Assembly: GCF_003014535.1 (NCBI RefSeq)
Contig: NZ_PYGD01000006.1
Location: 1 to 64,000, forward strand
Direction: 5' to 3'
DNA: 64,000 bases
DNA from: Taibaiella chishuiensis
Lineage (GTDB): Bacteria > Bacteroidota > Bacteroidia > Chitinophagales > Chitinophagaceae
Shown piece after piece: positions 18,835-28,245 of the stretch (position 1 is its first letter; every line of letters begins with the position of its first letter). The notes under the pieces are model-generated. The model saw only the letters and a list, made by a program, of their open reading frames with translations, did no database searches and was not told where the DNA came from. The position numbers and the translations under genes are program-made.

Positions 18835-21754
18835 AACCCAGTTCAGCTTCCGTTACGGGACCTATAAAACCGAAGACCTGGTGCTTGCTGCCAAAGCGCA
18901 GGGTATTAAAGCGCTTGCGCTTACCAATATCAACAATACTGCCGATATCTGGGACTTCGTACAGTTTTGCGAAGCGCAGGATATAAAACCTATAGCCGGT
19001 ATAGAGATCCGCAACGGCGATACCCTGCTCTACCTGCTGCTGGCCCGTAACAACCAGGGCTTGCTGGCGATGAACCGCTTCCTCAGCCGGCACCTGCAGG
19101 CCGGTACCCCTTTCCCGGCGAGGCCGCCGCAGGATGAGGACTACTGGGTGATCTACCCATTGGGCGCTATCGATCCGGGCGTTTTACAATTGCATGAAAA
19201 AATAGGCGTTCGCGCTGCAGAACTGAATAAACTGTACCGCTACCGCGACCAGGCCTATGCCGATAAATTCGTGATGCGCCAGCCCGTAACCTTCGAAAAC
19301 CAGACCAGCTACAACATACACCGGTTGCTGCAGGCGGTAGATAAAAATATATTGCTCAGCAGGCAGGACCGTGATACCCTTGCCGCGCCCGACGAGACCT
19401 TCGGCTCGCCGGATGCGCTGCTGCAGGCCTTTGCGGCCTACCCCGGCATTATCCTGCAAACCCGTATCGTAACCGACAGCTGCAGCATCGGTATGGATTT
19501 CAGGAAAGACAAAACCAAAAGCAGCTTTAAAGGCAGCGCAGATGCCGACCGCGCTTATCTGCGGCAACTGGCCTTCGACGGCATGCAACAACGTTACGGC
19601 AGCGATCATAAAGAAGCGCAGGCCAGGATCGAAAAAGAGTTGCAGATTATCGACAGCCAGGGTTTTAATGCCTACTTCCTCATTACCTACGATGTGATCC
19701 GGCATGCCCGCCATCGCGGCTTCTACCATGTAGGCCGGGGCAGCGGAGCCAACTCTATCGTGGCTTATTGCCTGCAGATCACCGACGTGGATCCCATCGA
19801 ACTCGATCTTTATTTTGAACGTTTCCTTAACCCCGAAAGGGCCACCCCACCCGACTTTGATATCGATTTTTCCTGGCGCGACCGCGACGAGATTATCCGC
19901 TATTTGTTCGAGACCTATGGCGCCGATCATGTCGCGTTGCTGGGCGCGTTCAGCACCTTCCAACAAAGCGCCCTCACCCGCGAGCTGGGCAAGGTGTTTG
20001 GCCTGCCCAAAGCCGAGATCGACCAATTGGTACACAATCCCTATGCCACTTACGCCGAAGACTCTTACCAGAAACTGATCGCCGGCTACAGCCAGCTGAT
20101 CAAAGACTTTCCCAACCACCTCTCTATCCATGCCGGCGGCGTACTGATCAGCGAGGCGCCCCTTTGCCGGTATACCGCACTGGAACTGCCGCCTAAAGGG
20201 TTTGCTACGACGCAGATCGATATGCACGTGGCAGAAAACATCGGCCTCTATAAACTCGATATCCTGAGTCAGCGCGGCCTGGGGCATATCCGGGATTGTA
20301 TACAACTGGTACGCGAAAACAAAGGGATAGCCATCGATATCCATGCCGTGTCGCAATTCAAAAACGACAAACGGCTTGCCACAAAGCTCCGGGAGGCCGA
20401 AAGCATCGGCTGCTTTTATATCGAAAGCCCGGGTATGCGGCAACTGCTTAAAAAGCTGCGTTGCGACAACTATATTACCCTGGTAGCCGCCAGCTCGATT
20501 ATACGGCCGGGGGTGGCCCAGAGCGGGATGATGCGGCAATATGTATATAACTTTCACCACCAGGACGAGGTAACCTACCTGCATCCCAAAATGGAAGCCC
20601 TGCTCAAAGAAACTTTCGGCATTATGGTGTACCAGGAGGACGTGATCAAGGTAGCACACCAGTTTGCAGGCCTCGACCGCGGCCAGGCCGATATCCTGCG
20701 CAGGGCCATGAGCGGTAAATACCGCGGCGATAAAGAGATGCAGGCCATCAAAACCCGGTTCTTTGCCAATTGCAAAGCCGCTGGTTATCCTGATGCGGTA
20801 AGTAACGAAGTATGGCGGCAGATCGCCAGTTTTGCCGGCTTCTCTTTTTCCAAGGCCCACTCGGCCAGCTTTGCCATCGAAAGCTACCAGAGCTTGTACC
20901 TGAAGACCTATTTCCCTATGGAATTTATGGTGGGCGTGATCAATAACTTCGGCGGCTTCTACAACACGGCCGTATACTTTATGGAGCTGAAACGTACGGG
21001 GGCGCATATCCATGCGCCCTGCGTCAACAACAGCCGGCAACTGACCACGCTGCGGGATAAAGAGGTGTATGTGGGCTTTATCCATATCCAGGGATTGGAA
21101 GACACACTGATCCTGCGTATCGAGAACGAACGCCATCAATACGGCAGCTTTATCAACCTGTATGACTTTATAGAAAGAACCGGCGCCGGTATCGAACAAC
21201 TGAATATCCTGATCCGGATCGGCGCCTTGCGTTTTACCGGCAAATCCAAAAAAGAACTGCTCTGGGAGGCCAATTTCCTGCAGCGCAGGCGACCGCAAAA
21301 GATACCGCTGGCAGCCGGCAGCCTGTTTGAAGAACAGCCTGAAACCCTGACCCTGCCCGAGTTACAGCATCACCCGCTGGACGATGCCATGGATGAACTG
21401 GAATTGCTGGGTTTCGCCCTGGGCAACCCTTTCGACTACGTAGACGATGATATCCGTAAATACCCATTGGCGACCACGTTGGAAGGCAATACCGGCGATA
21501 CCATAACCCTACTCGGCTACCTGGTTACCAAAAAAGATATCTATACGCGGCAAAACGACCGCATGTTTTTCGGCACCTTTATCGATGCCGCAGGCAACTG
21601 GCTGGACACCGTGCATTTCCCGGCCATAGCCCGCCGGTACCCGCTTTCGGGCGAAGGCTTTTACCGCATTACGGGTACCGTTATGGAAGAGTTCGGTACC
21701 TATAGCCTGAACGTAACCCATATGGAAAAAGCCGGCATCAGGAACAGGCGCTAA
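18818..21754 (+). CDS. DNA polymerase III alpha-type (DnaE2-like) polymerase
   Basis: 978 aa, shorter than the replicative DnaE (about 1150-1200) and close to DnaE2-type enzymes. Residues 1-210 are a PHP domain (FRYGTYKTEDLVLAAKAQG). The C-family polymerase core has PPDFDIDFSWRDRDEI near 345-360 with the catalytic DxD, and VGRGSGANSIVAYCL before it. A helix-hairpin-helix region follows, then a C-terminal OB-fold (ITLLGYLVTKKDI). The 17-bp overlap with dinB implies co-expression from the palindrome-controlled promoter. A role in error-prone damage tolerance is inferred from the partner gene; the replicative alpha subunit should be elsewhere in the genome. Confidence 0.88.
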   Translation: MYLNCKTQFSFRYGTYKTEDLVLAAKAQGIKALALTNINNTADIWDFVQFCEAQDIKPIAGIEIRNGDTLLYLLLARNNQGLLAMNRFLSRHLQAGTPFPARPPQDEDYWVIYPLGAIDPGVLQLHEKIGVRAAELNKLYRYRDQAYADKFVMRQPVTFENQTSYNIHRLLQAVDKNILLSRQDRDTLAAPDETFGSPDALLQAFAAYPGIILQTRIVTDSCSIGMDFRKDKTKSSFKGSADADRAYLRQLAFDGMQQRYGSDHKEAQARIEKELQIIDSQGFNAYFLITYDVIRHARHRGFYHVGRGSGANSIVAYCLQITDVDPIELDLYFERFLNPERATPPDFDIDFSWRDRDEIIRYLFETYGADHVALLGAFSTFQQSALTRELGKVFGLPKAEIDQLVHNPYATYAEDSYQKLIAGYSQLIKDFPNHLSIHAGGVLISEAPLCRYTALELPPKGFATTQIDMHVAENIGLYKLDILSQRGLGHIRDCIQLVRENKGIAIDIHAVSQFKNDKRLATKLREAESIGCFYIESPGMRQLLKKLRCDNYITLVAASSIIRPGVAQSGMMRQYVYNFHHQDEVTYLHPKMEALLKETFGIMVYQEDVIKVAHQFAGLDRGQADILRRAMSGKYRGDKEMQAIKTRFFANCKAAGYPDAVSNEVWRQIASFAGFSFSKAHSASFAIESYQSLYLKTYFPMEFMVGVINNFGGFYNTAVYFMELKRTGAHIHAPCVNNSRQLTTLRDKEVYVGFIHIQGLEDTLILRIENERHQYGSFINLYDFIERTGAGIEQLNILIRIGALRFTGKSKKELLWEANFLQRRRPQKIPLAAGSLFEEQPETLTLPELQHHPLDDAMDELELLGFALGNPFDYVDDDIRKYPLATTLEGNTGDTITLLGYLVTKKDIYTRQNDRMFFGTFIDAAGNWLDTVHFPAIARRYPLSGEGFYRITGTVMEEFGTYSLNVTHMEKAGIRNRR

Positions 21755-22046
21755 AGCAAGCCCCGCCTGCTTCTACATCATTTGCTGCCTGACTGTTTAT
21801 AAAAAGATTAACGGTTCTGCTGCGGTCAACCGGGCATAGATTTGAATCTTTGCACAGCACAACCAGGCCTGTTCGCCGTCCGCAACCAGGGATTTTATCC
21901 GGGAAGCATGCTTCCCCTTTCAAGATCGTTAAACGCGGTATACGGCGGGGCCCATGCCTTAGCTGCGGGTTGCTTTTTTGCCTTAACAGGAATAGCAATA
22001 ACGCGGTATGCATGAAAACAGGTTTCCCGGCCAATAACAGCAGCAA

Positions 22047-22727
22047 ATGATGAAGTACAGTACCAAAGCCATGCTGATCCTGATCCTTTGTACAGGTTTT
22101 GCCTGTGTAGGAAAAAACAAACAGGAAGCACCCAACCGCGACAGCGAACAACCCCGGATCGGCTACCGGGATATTACCGACGAAATGGCCGGCTCTTCCT
22201 ACCGGACCAGGGCCCGCAGTTATTTCCTGGTAAGGGGTACCGACACTTCTGCATTTTCCTGTATGCTGTCGGAATCGCGTGCCGACAGCAGCGTGCTGAT
22301 CAGCGTGACCTTCCGCGAATCGCTTACCTACGACGAACAGTTGAACGAATTGAAATTATTATTGCCGGTGGCTGCCACAGATTTCGACCTGAAACGGCTG
22401 GACGGCATAGGCATAGGGCGGCTGATCACTACGGGCGACCTGGCCGTACGTATTACGCAACAGTACCGGGAGCGGTTTGGCGACAATACCACCATCGGCA
22501 GTTATGCCAAGGTAGCTTTATTCCTGAAGCAATCTCCGCTCGGCACCGACTTCAATACGCTGCTGCAACCCTATGGCTACCGGGTAGACGAAATCTCCGT
22601 CGAGAAGGTTTTCTTTTCGGATAAACAGGTGCTGTATAAACAAAGCGTCATCAGCACCGATGCCGATGCCATACCGGAGCGCATACTCGACTGCATGACC
22701 TGGATCCGGGTAGAACCCGCAGCCTGA
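22047..22727 (+). CDS. hypothetical exported protein
   Basis: 226 aa, not recognised. Residues 1-20 are a hydrophobic signal-like segment ending in FAC, which could be lipidated although the lipobox is poor. The rest has no motif I know. A second potential ATG three bases downstream (MKYSTKAML) would serve equally well. It is preceded by 292 bases with no visible gene after dnaE and converges with the lipoprotein gene on the minus strand. Confidence 0.55.
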   Translation: MMKYSTKAMLILILCTGFACVGKNKQEAPNRDSEQPRIGYRDITDEMAGSSYRTRARSYFLVRGTDTSAFSCMLSESRADSSVLISVTFRESLTYDEQLNELKLLLPVAATDFDLKRLDGIGIGRLITTGDLAVRITQQYRERFGDNTTIGSYAKVALFLKQSPLGTDFNTLLQPYGYRVDEISVEKVFFSDKQVLYKQSVISTDADAIPERILDCMTWIRVEPAA

Positions 22728-22744
22728 GCGCTAACCGGTAAAGA

Positions 22745-23437
22745 TTAAGGCTCGATATGATAACTGAGTAAGGAATCGTTGTATTTGCGCGAATAAAGCG
22801 AACCAATCGAAATATCAAAATCAGAACGGATAATACCGATGCCTTTGGCAAACCACATCCGGGCTTTTCCCGCCTTTGCATAGATAGGGGTCAGCTTGGG
22901 TTTGAACTTCAGGGCATTTTCAATCTCCGTTACATCCGTATAGGTAATACCATTCAGTACCATTGTACCGCCGGTAGATTTTACCTCGCCTTCGGTAAGG
23001 AGATCGAAGGGAAAGCCGCCATAACTGAGCGAACCGGTGTTCGACCAGGTCTCCCCTACTGCCGGATTTTCTTTCTGCACCACCACGTTCATATAATTCT
23101 GCTTATTGCCGTTCAGGTCCATATCCACCAGCATCAGGAACTTGTCCTGGTTCTTGCCAAAGTACTCCGGGGTGATGTATTGGGAAGTGGTGTCCGTAGT
23201 TTCGTAATAATTATAAATACGGCCCAGCATGGTAGAATCTTTGCCGGTAGCGCGCCTGATGGTCACCGTACCTTCGTTGGAGCCATACATCCACCAGGAA
23301 TCTGCCCTGGTCGACATAAAATCAGATACGGGATTATTATCGCCATCGAGTTTCTGGTTATCTCCTTTTTTACAGGCCGTAAGGCTCATAGTGGCAAGCA
23401 GGCTCAGCGCCGCAACGGGTAGTATATATTTTCTCAT
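22745..23437 (-). CDS. hypothetical lipoprotein
   Basis: 230 aa from the ATG at 23437. The frame extends further upstream, but the signal peptide MRKYILPVAALSLLATMSL followed by the lipobox LTAC fixes this start. The mature part is beta-rich with several Asp/Asn-Gly turns and no motif I recognise. It is probably exported and anchored by its lipidated Cys. It is convergent with the preceding hypothetical gene (17 bp apart) and divergent from the APC permease. Confidence 0.7.
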   Translation of the reverse strand: MRKYILPVAALSLLATMSLTACKKGDNQKLDGDNNPVSDFMSTRADSWWMYGSNEGTVTIRRATGKDSTMLGRIYNYYETTDTTSQYITPEYFGKNQDKFLMLVDMDLNGNKQNYMNVVVQKENPAVGETWSNTGSLSYGGFPFDLLTEGEVKSTGGTMVLNGITYTDVTEIENALKFKPKLTPIYAKAGKARMWFAKGIGIIRSDFDISIGSLYSRKYNDSLLSYHIEP

Positions 23438-23617
23438 CAAGTATCGGTCAGTTCTTACAAACTTAAGGTTTTTACCTGTTAAATCATAGTCCTGCTGCGC
23501 ATTTTGCCTATACCCGTCCCTTACTCCAGCATCCTTAGGCCTATAAATATTACCAATTGCATAAACCGTTATTAATTGCAATCTTTACCGCCGCTATAAT
23601 AAATCAGGAATACCGAT

Positions 23618-24952
23618 ATGCCGGAACACAATATGGAACGCAAACTGGGACTGGGTCAGGCCACCGCAATTAATATGATCGACATGGTGGGTATCGGTCC
23701 TTTTATTACCCTGCCCATGGTCATCGGTATGATGAACGGCGCTTACTTCCTGTATGCCTGGGTGGCCGGCGCCCTGCTTTCGTTTGTAGATGCCATGATC
23801 TGGAGCGAGCTGGGAGCGGCTTTTCCACGGGCAGGCGGCTCTTACAATTTCCTGAAAGAGGCTTATGGTAAAGACGGTGCCGGCCGGTTTATGAGTTTCC
23901 TGTTCGTATGGCAAACCATGATCCAGGCGCCGCTGGTAATTGCGTCGGCAGCCATAGGCTTTGCCTCTTACTTTACCTACCTGGTACCCTTAAACGGCTG
24001 GCAGGAGAAAATGATGAGCGGCGCAGTAGTGGTATTGATCGTCGTATTGCTGTATCGTAAAATTGAAGCCATCGGTAAGATCAGCGTCCTGTTGTGGTCG
24101 GGGGTGATCATCACCCTGCTCTGGATTATCGGGGGCGGCATTGCCCATGGCAATTTCCTGAGTCCCGTGCGGCATATCAACGACGGGCTAACATTCAATT
24201 ATGCCTTTGTATGTGCAATCGGTTTTGCCAGCGTTAAAACGGTATACAGTTACCTGGGTTATTACAATGTATGCCATCTCGGTGGTGAAATTACCCGCCC
24301 GGAACGCAATATACCCCGCAGTATGTTTATCTCCATTACCGGTATCGCGATCTTGTACCTGGCCATGAATATCAGTGTGGCGAGCGTGGTGCCCTGGCAG
24401 GAAGCCATGCACAGCAAATATGTGCTGAGTGAATTTATGCAGCAACTGATGGGCAGTACTGCCGCTAAGGTCATTACGGTACTGATCCTGTGGGTGGCCT
24501 TTGCTTCGGTATTTTCCGCCACCCTGGGGTATAGCCGTATTCCCTACGCGGCGGCGTCAGACGGTGCTTTTTTCAAAGTGTTTGCCCGCCTGCATCCTAC
24601 CAAAAACTTTCCCTATGTGTCCTTATTGTTCCTGGGCGCCCTGGCCTTTATCTTCAGCCTGCTGTTCAAACTTACCCAGGTCATCAGTGCGATACTGGCC
24701 ATGCGGATCATTATCCAGTTTATCAGCCAGGCCATCGGATTACTGATCCTGCGCCGTAAACGGCCTGCATCCGATTTCCCCTATAAGATGCCCTTCTTCC
24801 CCGTTCCTGTCTATATCGCTATTGCGCTCTGGATCGGTGTATTGCTGTCTACCGGCCGGGATATGGTTATCTCCGGCCTGGTGGTGATTGCTGCCGGAAC
24901 AGTGGTTTACCTGGTAAAAGCCAGGCTGAATAAAGAATGGCCTTTTAAGTAA
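23618..24952 (+). CDS. APC family amino acid permease
   Basis: 444 aa with about 12 hydrophobic segments. The first helix contains MIDMVGIGPFITLPMV, the unwound Gly-rich substrate-binding helix typical of the amino acid-polyamine-organocation superfamily, and SELGAAFPRAGGSYNFLKEAYG after TM2 is the family signature. It transports an amino acid or amine across the inner membrane; the substrate cannot be told. A second Met at residue 6 (MERKLGLGQA) is an alternative start. It appears to be a single-gene unit. Confidence 0.88.
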   Translation: MPEHNMERKLGLGQATAINMIDMVGIGPFITLPMVIGMMNGAYFLYAWVAGALLSFVDAMIWSELGAAFPRAGGSYNFLKEAYGKDGAGRFMSFLFVWQTMIQAPLVIASAAIGFASYFTYLVPLNGWQEKMMSGAVVVLIVVLLYRKIEAIGKISVLLWSGVIITLLWIIGGGIAHGNFLSPVRHINDGLTFNYAFVCAIGFASVKTVYSYLGYYNVCHLGGEITRPERNIPRSMFISITGIAILYLAMNISVASVVPWQEAMHSKYVLSEFMQQLMGSTAAKVITVLILWVAFASVFSATLGYSRIPYAAASDGAFFKVFARLHPTKNFPYVSLLFLGALAFIFSLLFKLTQVISAILAMRIIIQFISQAIGLLILRRKRPASDFPYKMPFFPVPVYIAIALWIGVLLSTGRDMVISGLVVIAAGTVVYLVKARLNKEWPFK

Positions 24953-24963
24953 AGCCCGGGTGT

Positions 24964-25764
24964 TTAACGGCCCAAAGCGTCATTTAATAACGCAGCAAGG
25001 CGGATACCACTTTTCAGCAACTGGTCGTTAAGGTCCTGGGCAAACAGGTAGTTATAGCGATAGCTCAGTTTCGCATCCGGCGGGCTAAGCGCATATATTT
25101 TATCGGAAAGCACATGCGATTCATAAAAACAATCCTCGAGCGGTGTACGCTGCCAGGCAGCCACCTGGTCTTTACCTGCAACATCGAGTACGGTTGCATA
25201 TTCGGTATAACTCCATTGCTGGAAGTCGATAAGGGCCTCGTCCCATAAGGCATGCAGGTTGGTCTTTTTGTCGAACCAATAAACGGTTATCTTATTGCCG
25301 CCCTGGTCATCACTCCTGCCTACGTGCAGGGGCTGCCCCAGGTCGCCTGCCAGGTGTATGAGGAACCGCAACGCGATCTGCCGTTGTTCCAGGGGCAGTT
25401 TTTTATCCGCGAGTTGTGCAGCCATGGCTTTGATCTGGGTATACAGGTTTTCCCCTTTCTTTTCTTTGAGTTGCTGTACAAAATCTGCCTTGCTCAATTG
25501 TCCGGGCAGATCCACGTAATGCCATTGTCCCATGGCCTTCCAACGGCCGGTCGTATCCGATTTGATAAAATCGGGCCAGTTGACCCAGAATGCCAGTTGC
25601 TGATCGCCGATTAATTGCCGGAGCTCGCGCTTTGCCCTGCCCGATAAGTGCCGCTGGGCGATCTCGGCCACAACCCTGTGCCCGGTTACACCCCAGCCAA
25701 AGCCCGTTTGCGCTGTCGCAAGCAACAGGAACAGGAGGAGTAGTTTAGTGATGTTTCTTTTCAT
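24964..25764 (-). CDS. S1/P1 family nuclease
   Basis: 266 aa from the ATG at 25764. An upstream extension of the frame reads through a heptamer array and is rejected. The signal peptide (MKRNITKLLLLFLLL...) ends before WGVTGHRVVAEIA, where the N-terminal Trp and following His are zinc ligands of S1/P1 nucleases. Further zinc ligands are visible in WVNWPDFIKSD, HYVDLPG, IHLAGDLGQPLHVG and NLHALWDEALID. It is a secreted, zinc-dependent single-strand nuclease/3'-nucleotidase, probably for nucleic acid scavenging. Confidence 0.93.
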   Translation of the reverse strand: MKRNITKLLLLFLLLATAQTGFGWGVTGHRVVAEIAQRHLSGRAKRELRQLIGDQQLAFWVNWPDFIKSDTTGRWKAMGQWHYVDLPGQLSKADFVQQLKEKKGENLYTQIKAMAAQLADKKLPLEQRQIALRFLIHLAGDLGQPLHVGRSDDQGGNKITVYWFDKKTNLHALWDEALIDFQQWSYTEYATVLDVAGKDQVAAWQRTPLEDCFYESHVLSDKIYALSPPDAKLSYRYNYLFAQDLNDQLLKSGIRLAALLNDALGR

Positions 25765-26226
25765 AATTGTGGTATGAGATGTGAGATATGAGATGTGAGA
25801 TTTTAGATATGAGGTATCACCCGGGCAAAGGATAAGATTCCTCGCTGCGCTCAGGATGACACGCTCCCTTTGGGTACTTGATGCTTTACACGCCAATAAA
25901 GCCAGCTAACTGATGAGATCCTTCGCTGCGCTCAGGATGACAGACTCCCTCTTGATACTTGCTACTTGATACCTGATACTGAAAAAAAGAGATCCTTCGC
26001 TGCGCTCAGGATGACAATCGTCCTATTGATACTTGATACTTGCTACTTGATACCTGATACTAAAAAAGAGAGCCTTCGCTATGCTCAGGATGACAGACTC
26101 CCTCTTGATCCTCATTCAAAATTCAAAACTCAAAATTCATAACTACTAAAACCCCTCATTCAAAACTCAAAATTCGAAATTCATAACTACAAAAACCCTT
26201 CATTCAAAATTCAAAATTTATAATTA
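25765..26226. repeat. intergenic repeat block A (REP-like hairpins plus heptamer arrays)
   Basis: No gene is visible in these 462 bases. Four copies of a 26-base unit with core CCTTCGCTGCGCTCAGGATG occur at about 25835-25860, 25915-25942, 25989-26016 and 26069-26095. Its ends ATCCT/AGGAT can pair as a short hairpin. Between and around them are tracts with a strict 7-base period: ATRTGAG units (25772-25815), ACTTGAT units (25951-25980 and 26025-26061) and ATTCAAA/ATTCATA units (26113-26220). Confidence 0.85.
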
Positions 26227-27267
26227 CTAAGATTCTTCTTCGAAATAGATCTTGTAGTACTTCCTGCCGTCCTGGTCTACACCCTGTTCGATGAGCTCGC
26301 GGTCGCCATGGATATAGATGTGAAAATTCTTATCGAGTTTTAAAACGCTTTTAAATACACGCGCCTGTTTTTTCAAGGCCTGCGCCGAGATATCGAAATG
26401 ATCGGAAAGCTCGATCTGGTGCTCCTCGCGGTACGATTCGTCGTAGTTATTGAATGCCTCGATCACTTTTTCATCCTGGAATACTTCGGTTACAAACTCT
26501 TCTTTATCGAAGGTTTCATTGTTCTTAAAATAGTTTACCGAACGGTTCAGCAGATCGATCTGGTCGGCCCGTGTAACCTCGAACTCCTCCGCAAACTGTT
26601 TGGTCACGAACTCTTTGGCAATATCCAAAAAGTCCTTGGTATGATGGTAATCGTCGGCACAAGGCTTCAGTTGCAGGAAACTATCCTTCCAGTATTGCGC
26701 CTCCGACTTGTTCGCCTTATCGATTACACATACCTTAAAACCCGTTTCCTGCCCGGCATTGAAGATCAGGCAACCTTTGTCGAGTTTGTCGATATTGATA
26801 CCATCCTCATAATCCAGATCAAAACTGCCCGTACCGGCATTCAGTTTCAGGAACGATTGTTTGTTCTCCGATTTAAAAATGCCCAATGCTTCTACCGCAC
26901 GGCCTTCCATAACGATATTGGAAAAATGGGCGATAAACAGGTCGCCGGGTTTGATCTGCGGATGCACCGAAATTTCGTACAGGTGACGGGCAATATCCGC
27001 ACCGGTATCCTGTAATACACCGGCATCTTCAAAGATCCTCGAAGCATAGATATAAAGCGGGTTCAGGGTAAAATCGCCGTTGGAAAACGTAAAACTGTGA
27101 AATTCCGGGTTGGCAAATGGTGTCAGGAAAAAACGCGACAATAAGGCGTCCAGGGTCTTATCCGTATCCAGCAGGCTTTTGGAAAGCACCAGCTCTTCTT
27201 CATTCGTTTTATTGCCCACATGGTGCACACTTACCCGCTCCAGCAAACTTTCTGTATAATCCATCAT
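26227..27267 (-). CDS. nucleoid-associated protein (NdpA/YejK-like)
   Basis: 346 aa. The sequence resembles the NA37/NdpA family: an N-terminal domain with LSRFFLTPFANPEFHSF, an internal KPGDLFIAHFSNI motif, and a C-terminal region of paired helices and beta strands ending in GRKYYKIYFEEES. Family members bind DNA and associate with the nucleoid; some are linked to conjugation or defence, and the role here is not known. It stands alone between repeat block A and the endonuclease V gene, transcribed away from the latter. Confidence 0.75.
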   Translation of the reverse strand: MMDYTESLLERVSVHHVGNKTNEEELVLSKSLLDTDKTLDALLSRFFLTPFANPEFHSFTFSNGDFTLNPLYIYASRIFEDAGVLQDTGADIARHLYEISVHPQIKPGDLFIAHFSNIVMEGRAVEALGIFKSENKQSFLKLNAGTGSFDLDYEDGINIDKLDKGCLIFNAGQETGFKVCVIDKANKSEAQYWKDSFLQLKPCADDYHHTKDFLDIAKEFVTKQFAEEFEVTRADQIDLLNRSVNYFKNNETFDKEEFVTEVFQDEKVIEAFNNYDESYREEHQIELSDHFDISAQALKKQARVFKSVLKLDKNFHIYIHGDRELIEQGVDQDGRKYYKIYFEEES

Positions 27268-27459
27268 AACCGTTACTAAAGTATTTACGGACCCGGAGGC
27301 CCTTTTTGAGGCTGCAAAATTGGGAAAAATTTGTGTACAATTTCAATTATACTTGCATTACGCAACCCGGTTTCCCTCCAGATGCCGGCAGTACCGGTCG
27401 CAAACACAGGCCGGGCCCGGTCAACCGGTATTTACAGCACCATTTAAACGCCGCCTAGT

Positions 27460-28176
27460 ATGTCTACAACGCCAGCCGCCTACGATACACTTACCGTTCC
27501 GGAAGCCACACTGATCCAGAAAGAACTCCGGGCCCAGCTCGATCTTAGCCCATTAAGCAAACCGCCGCAGTACATTGCCGGCGCCGACATATCGCTTAAC
27601 CGGTTCAGCGAGGTGATCTATGCGGGTCTCGTATTGCTGCGCTACAGCGACCTGCAGCCTGTCGCCTGTTCGCTGGTGCAGAGCATTACCCGATTTCCCT
27701 ATGTGCCGGGTTACCTGGCCTTCCGCGAGGTGCCTGCATTGGTGCAGGCCCTGGAACAGATGCCGGTACGGCCCGATGTGATCATGCTGGACGGGCATGG
27801 CATCGCGCATCCGCGCCGGATGGGCATTGCCGCTCATTTTGGTACGCTTACCCAAATGGCAACCATGGGCTGCGCCAAAAAGAAACTATTTGGAAAGTAT
27901 GAAGAACCCGGACCGGCAAAGGGCGATTACAGCCCGATCATGGATAAGGAAGAAACGATCGGTTATGCCCTGCGTAGCAAAAATAAAGTGCTGCCCGTGT
28001 TTATTTCCCCCGGCAACAGGATGAGCCTCGACGACAGCCTGCGTATCGCGTTACATTGCTGCGGCAACTATCGCCTGCCCGAGCCCACCCGTAAGGCCCA
28101 CGAATTCGTGAACCTGTTCCGCACCGGGCAGTTACAATCCGGGTACCACGAAATCGGCTCTGGCAGCCTTTTCTGA
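27460..28176 (+). CDS. nfi: endonuclease V
   Basis: 238 aa, normal family length. Catalytic motifs are present: IAGADISL (first Asp near 43), PGYLAFREVP, and the substrate-pocket/metal motif MLDGHGIAHPRRMGIAAHFG near 107-126. Later LRSKNKVLPVFISPGNRMS contributes the conserved lysine and wall of the hypoxanthine pocket. It nicks DNA near deaminated adenine (inosine). It lies just ahead of topoisomerase IB, on the same strand with a 69-bp gap, in a chromosome stretch rich in repair and DNA-topology genes. Confidence 0.93.
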   Translation: MSTTPAAYDTLTVPEATLIQKELRAQLDLSPLSKPPQYIAGADISLNRFSEVIYAGLVLLRYSDLQPVACSLVQSITRFPYVPGYLAFREVPALVQALEQMPVRPDVIMLDGHGIAHPRRMGIAAHFGTLTQMATMGCAKKKLFGKYEEPGPAKGDYSPIMDKEETIGYALRSKNKVLPVFISPGNRMSLDDSLRIALHCCGNYRLPEPTRKAHEFVNLFRTGQLQSGYHEIGSGSLF

Positions 28177-28245
28177 GGCCTCATCTACCTGTATACAACT
28201 TTTATTGCCCTGCACCTGTTATAGCTACAACCCTAAGATTGACAG

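Noticed and set aside
19184-21298. A 704-codon open frame antisense to the dnaE-type gene
   Set aside because: It lies wholly inside a clearly functional polymerase gene and shows no motif; long antisense frames are common in GC-rich genes with this codon bias.
25915-26095. CRISPR array
   Set aside because: Repeats are about 26 bases but irregularly spaced, separated by 7-base-period tracts instead of unique spacers, and no cas genes are nearby.
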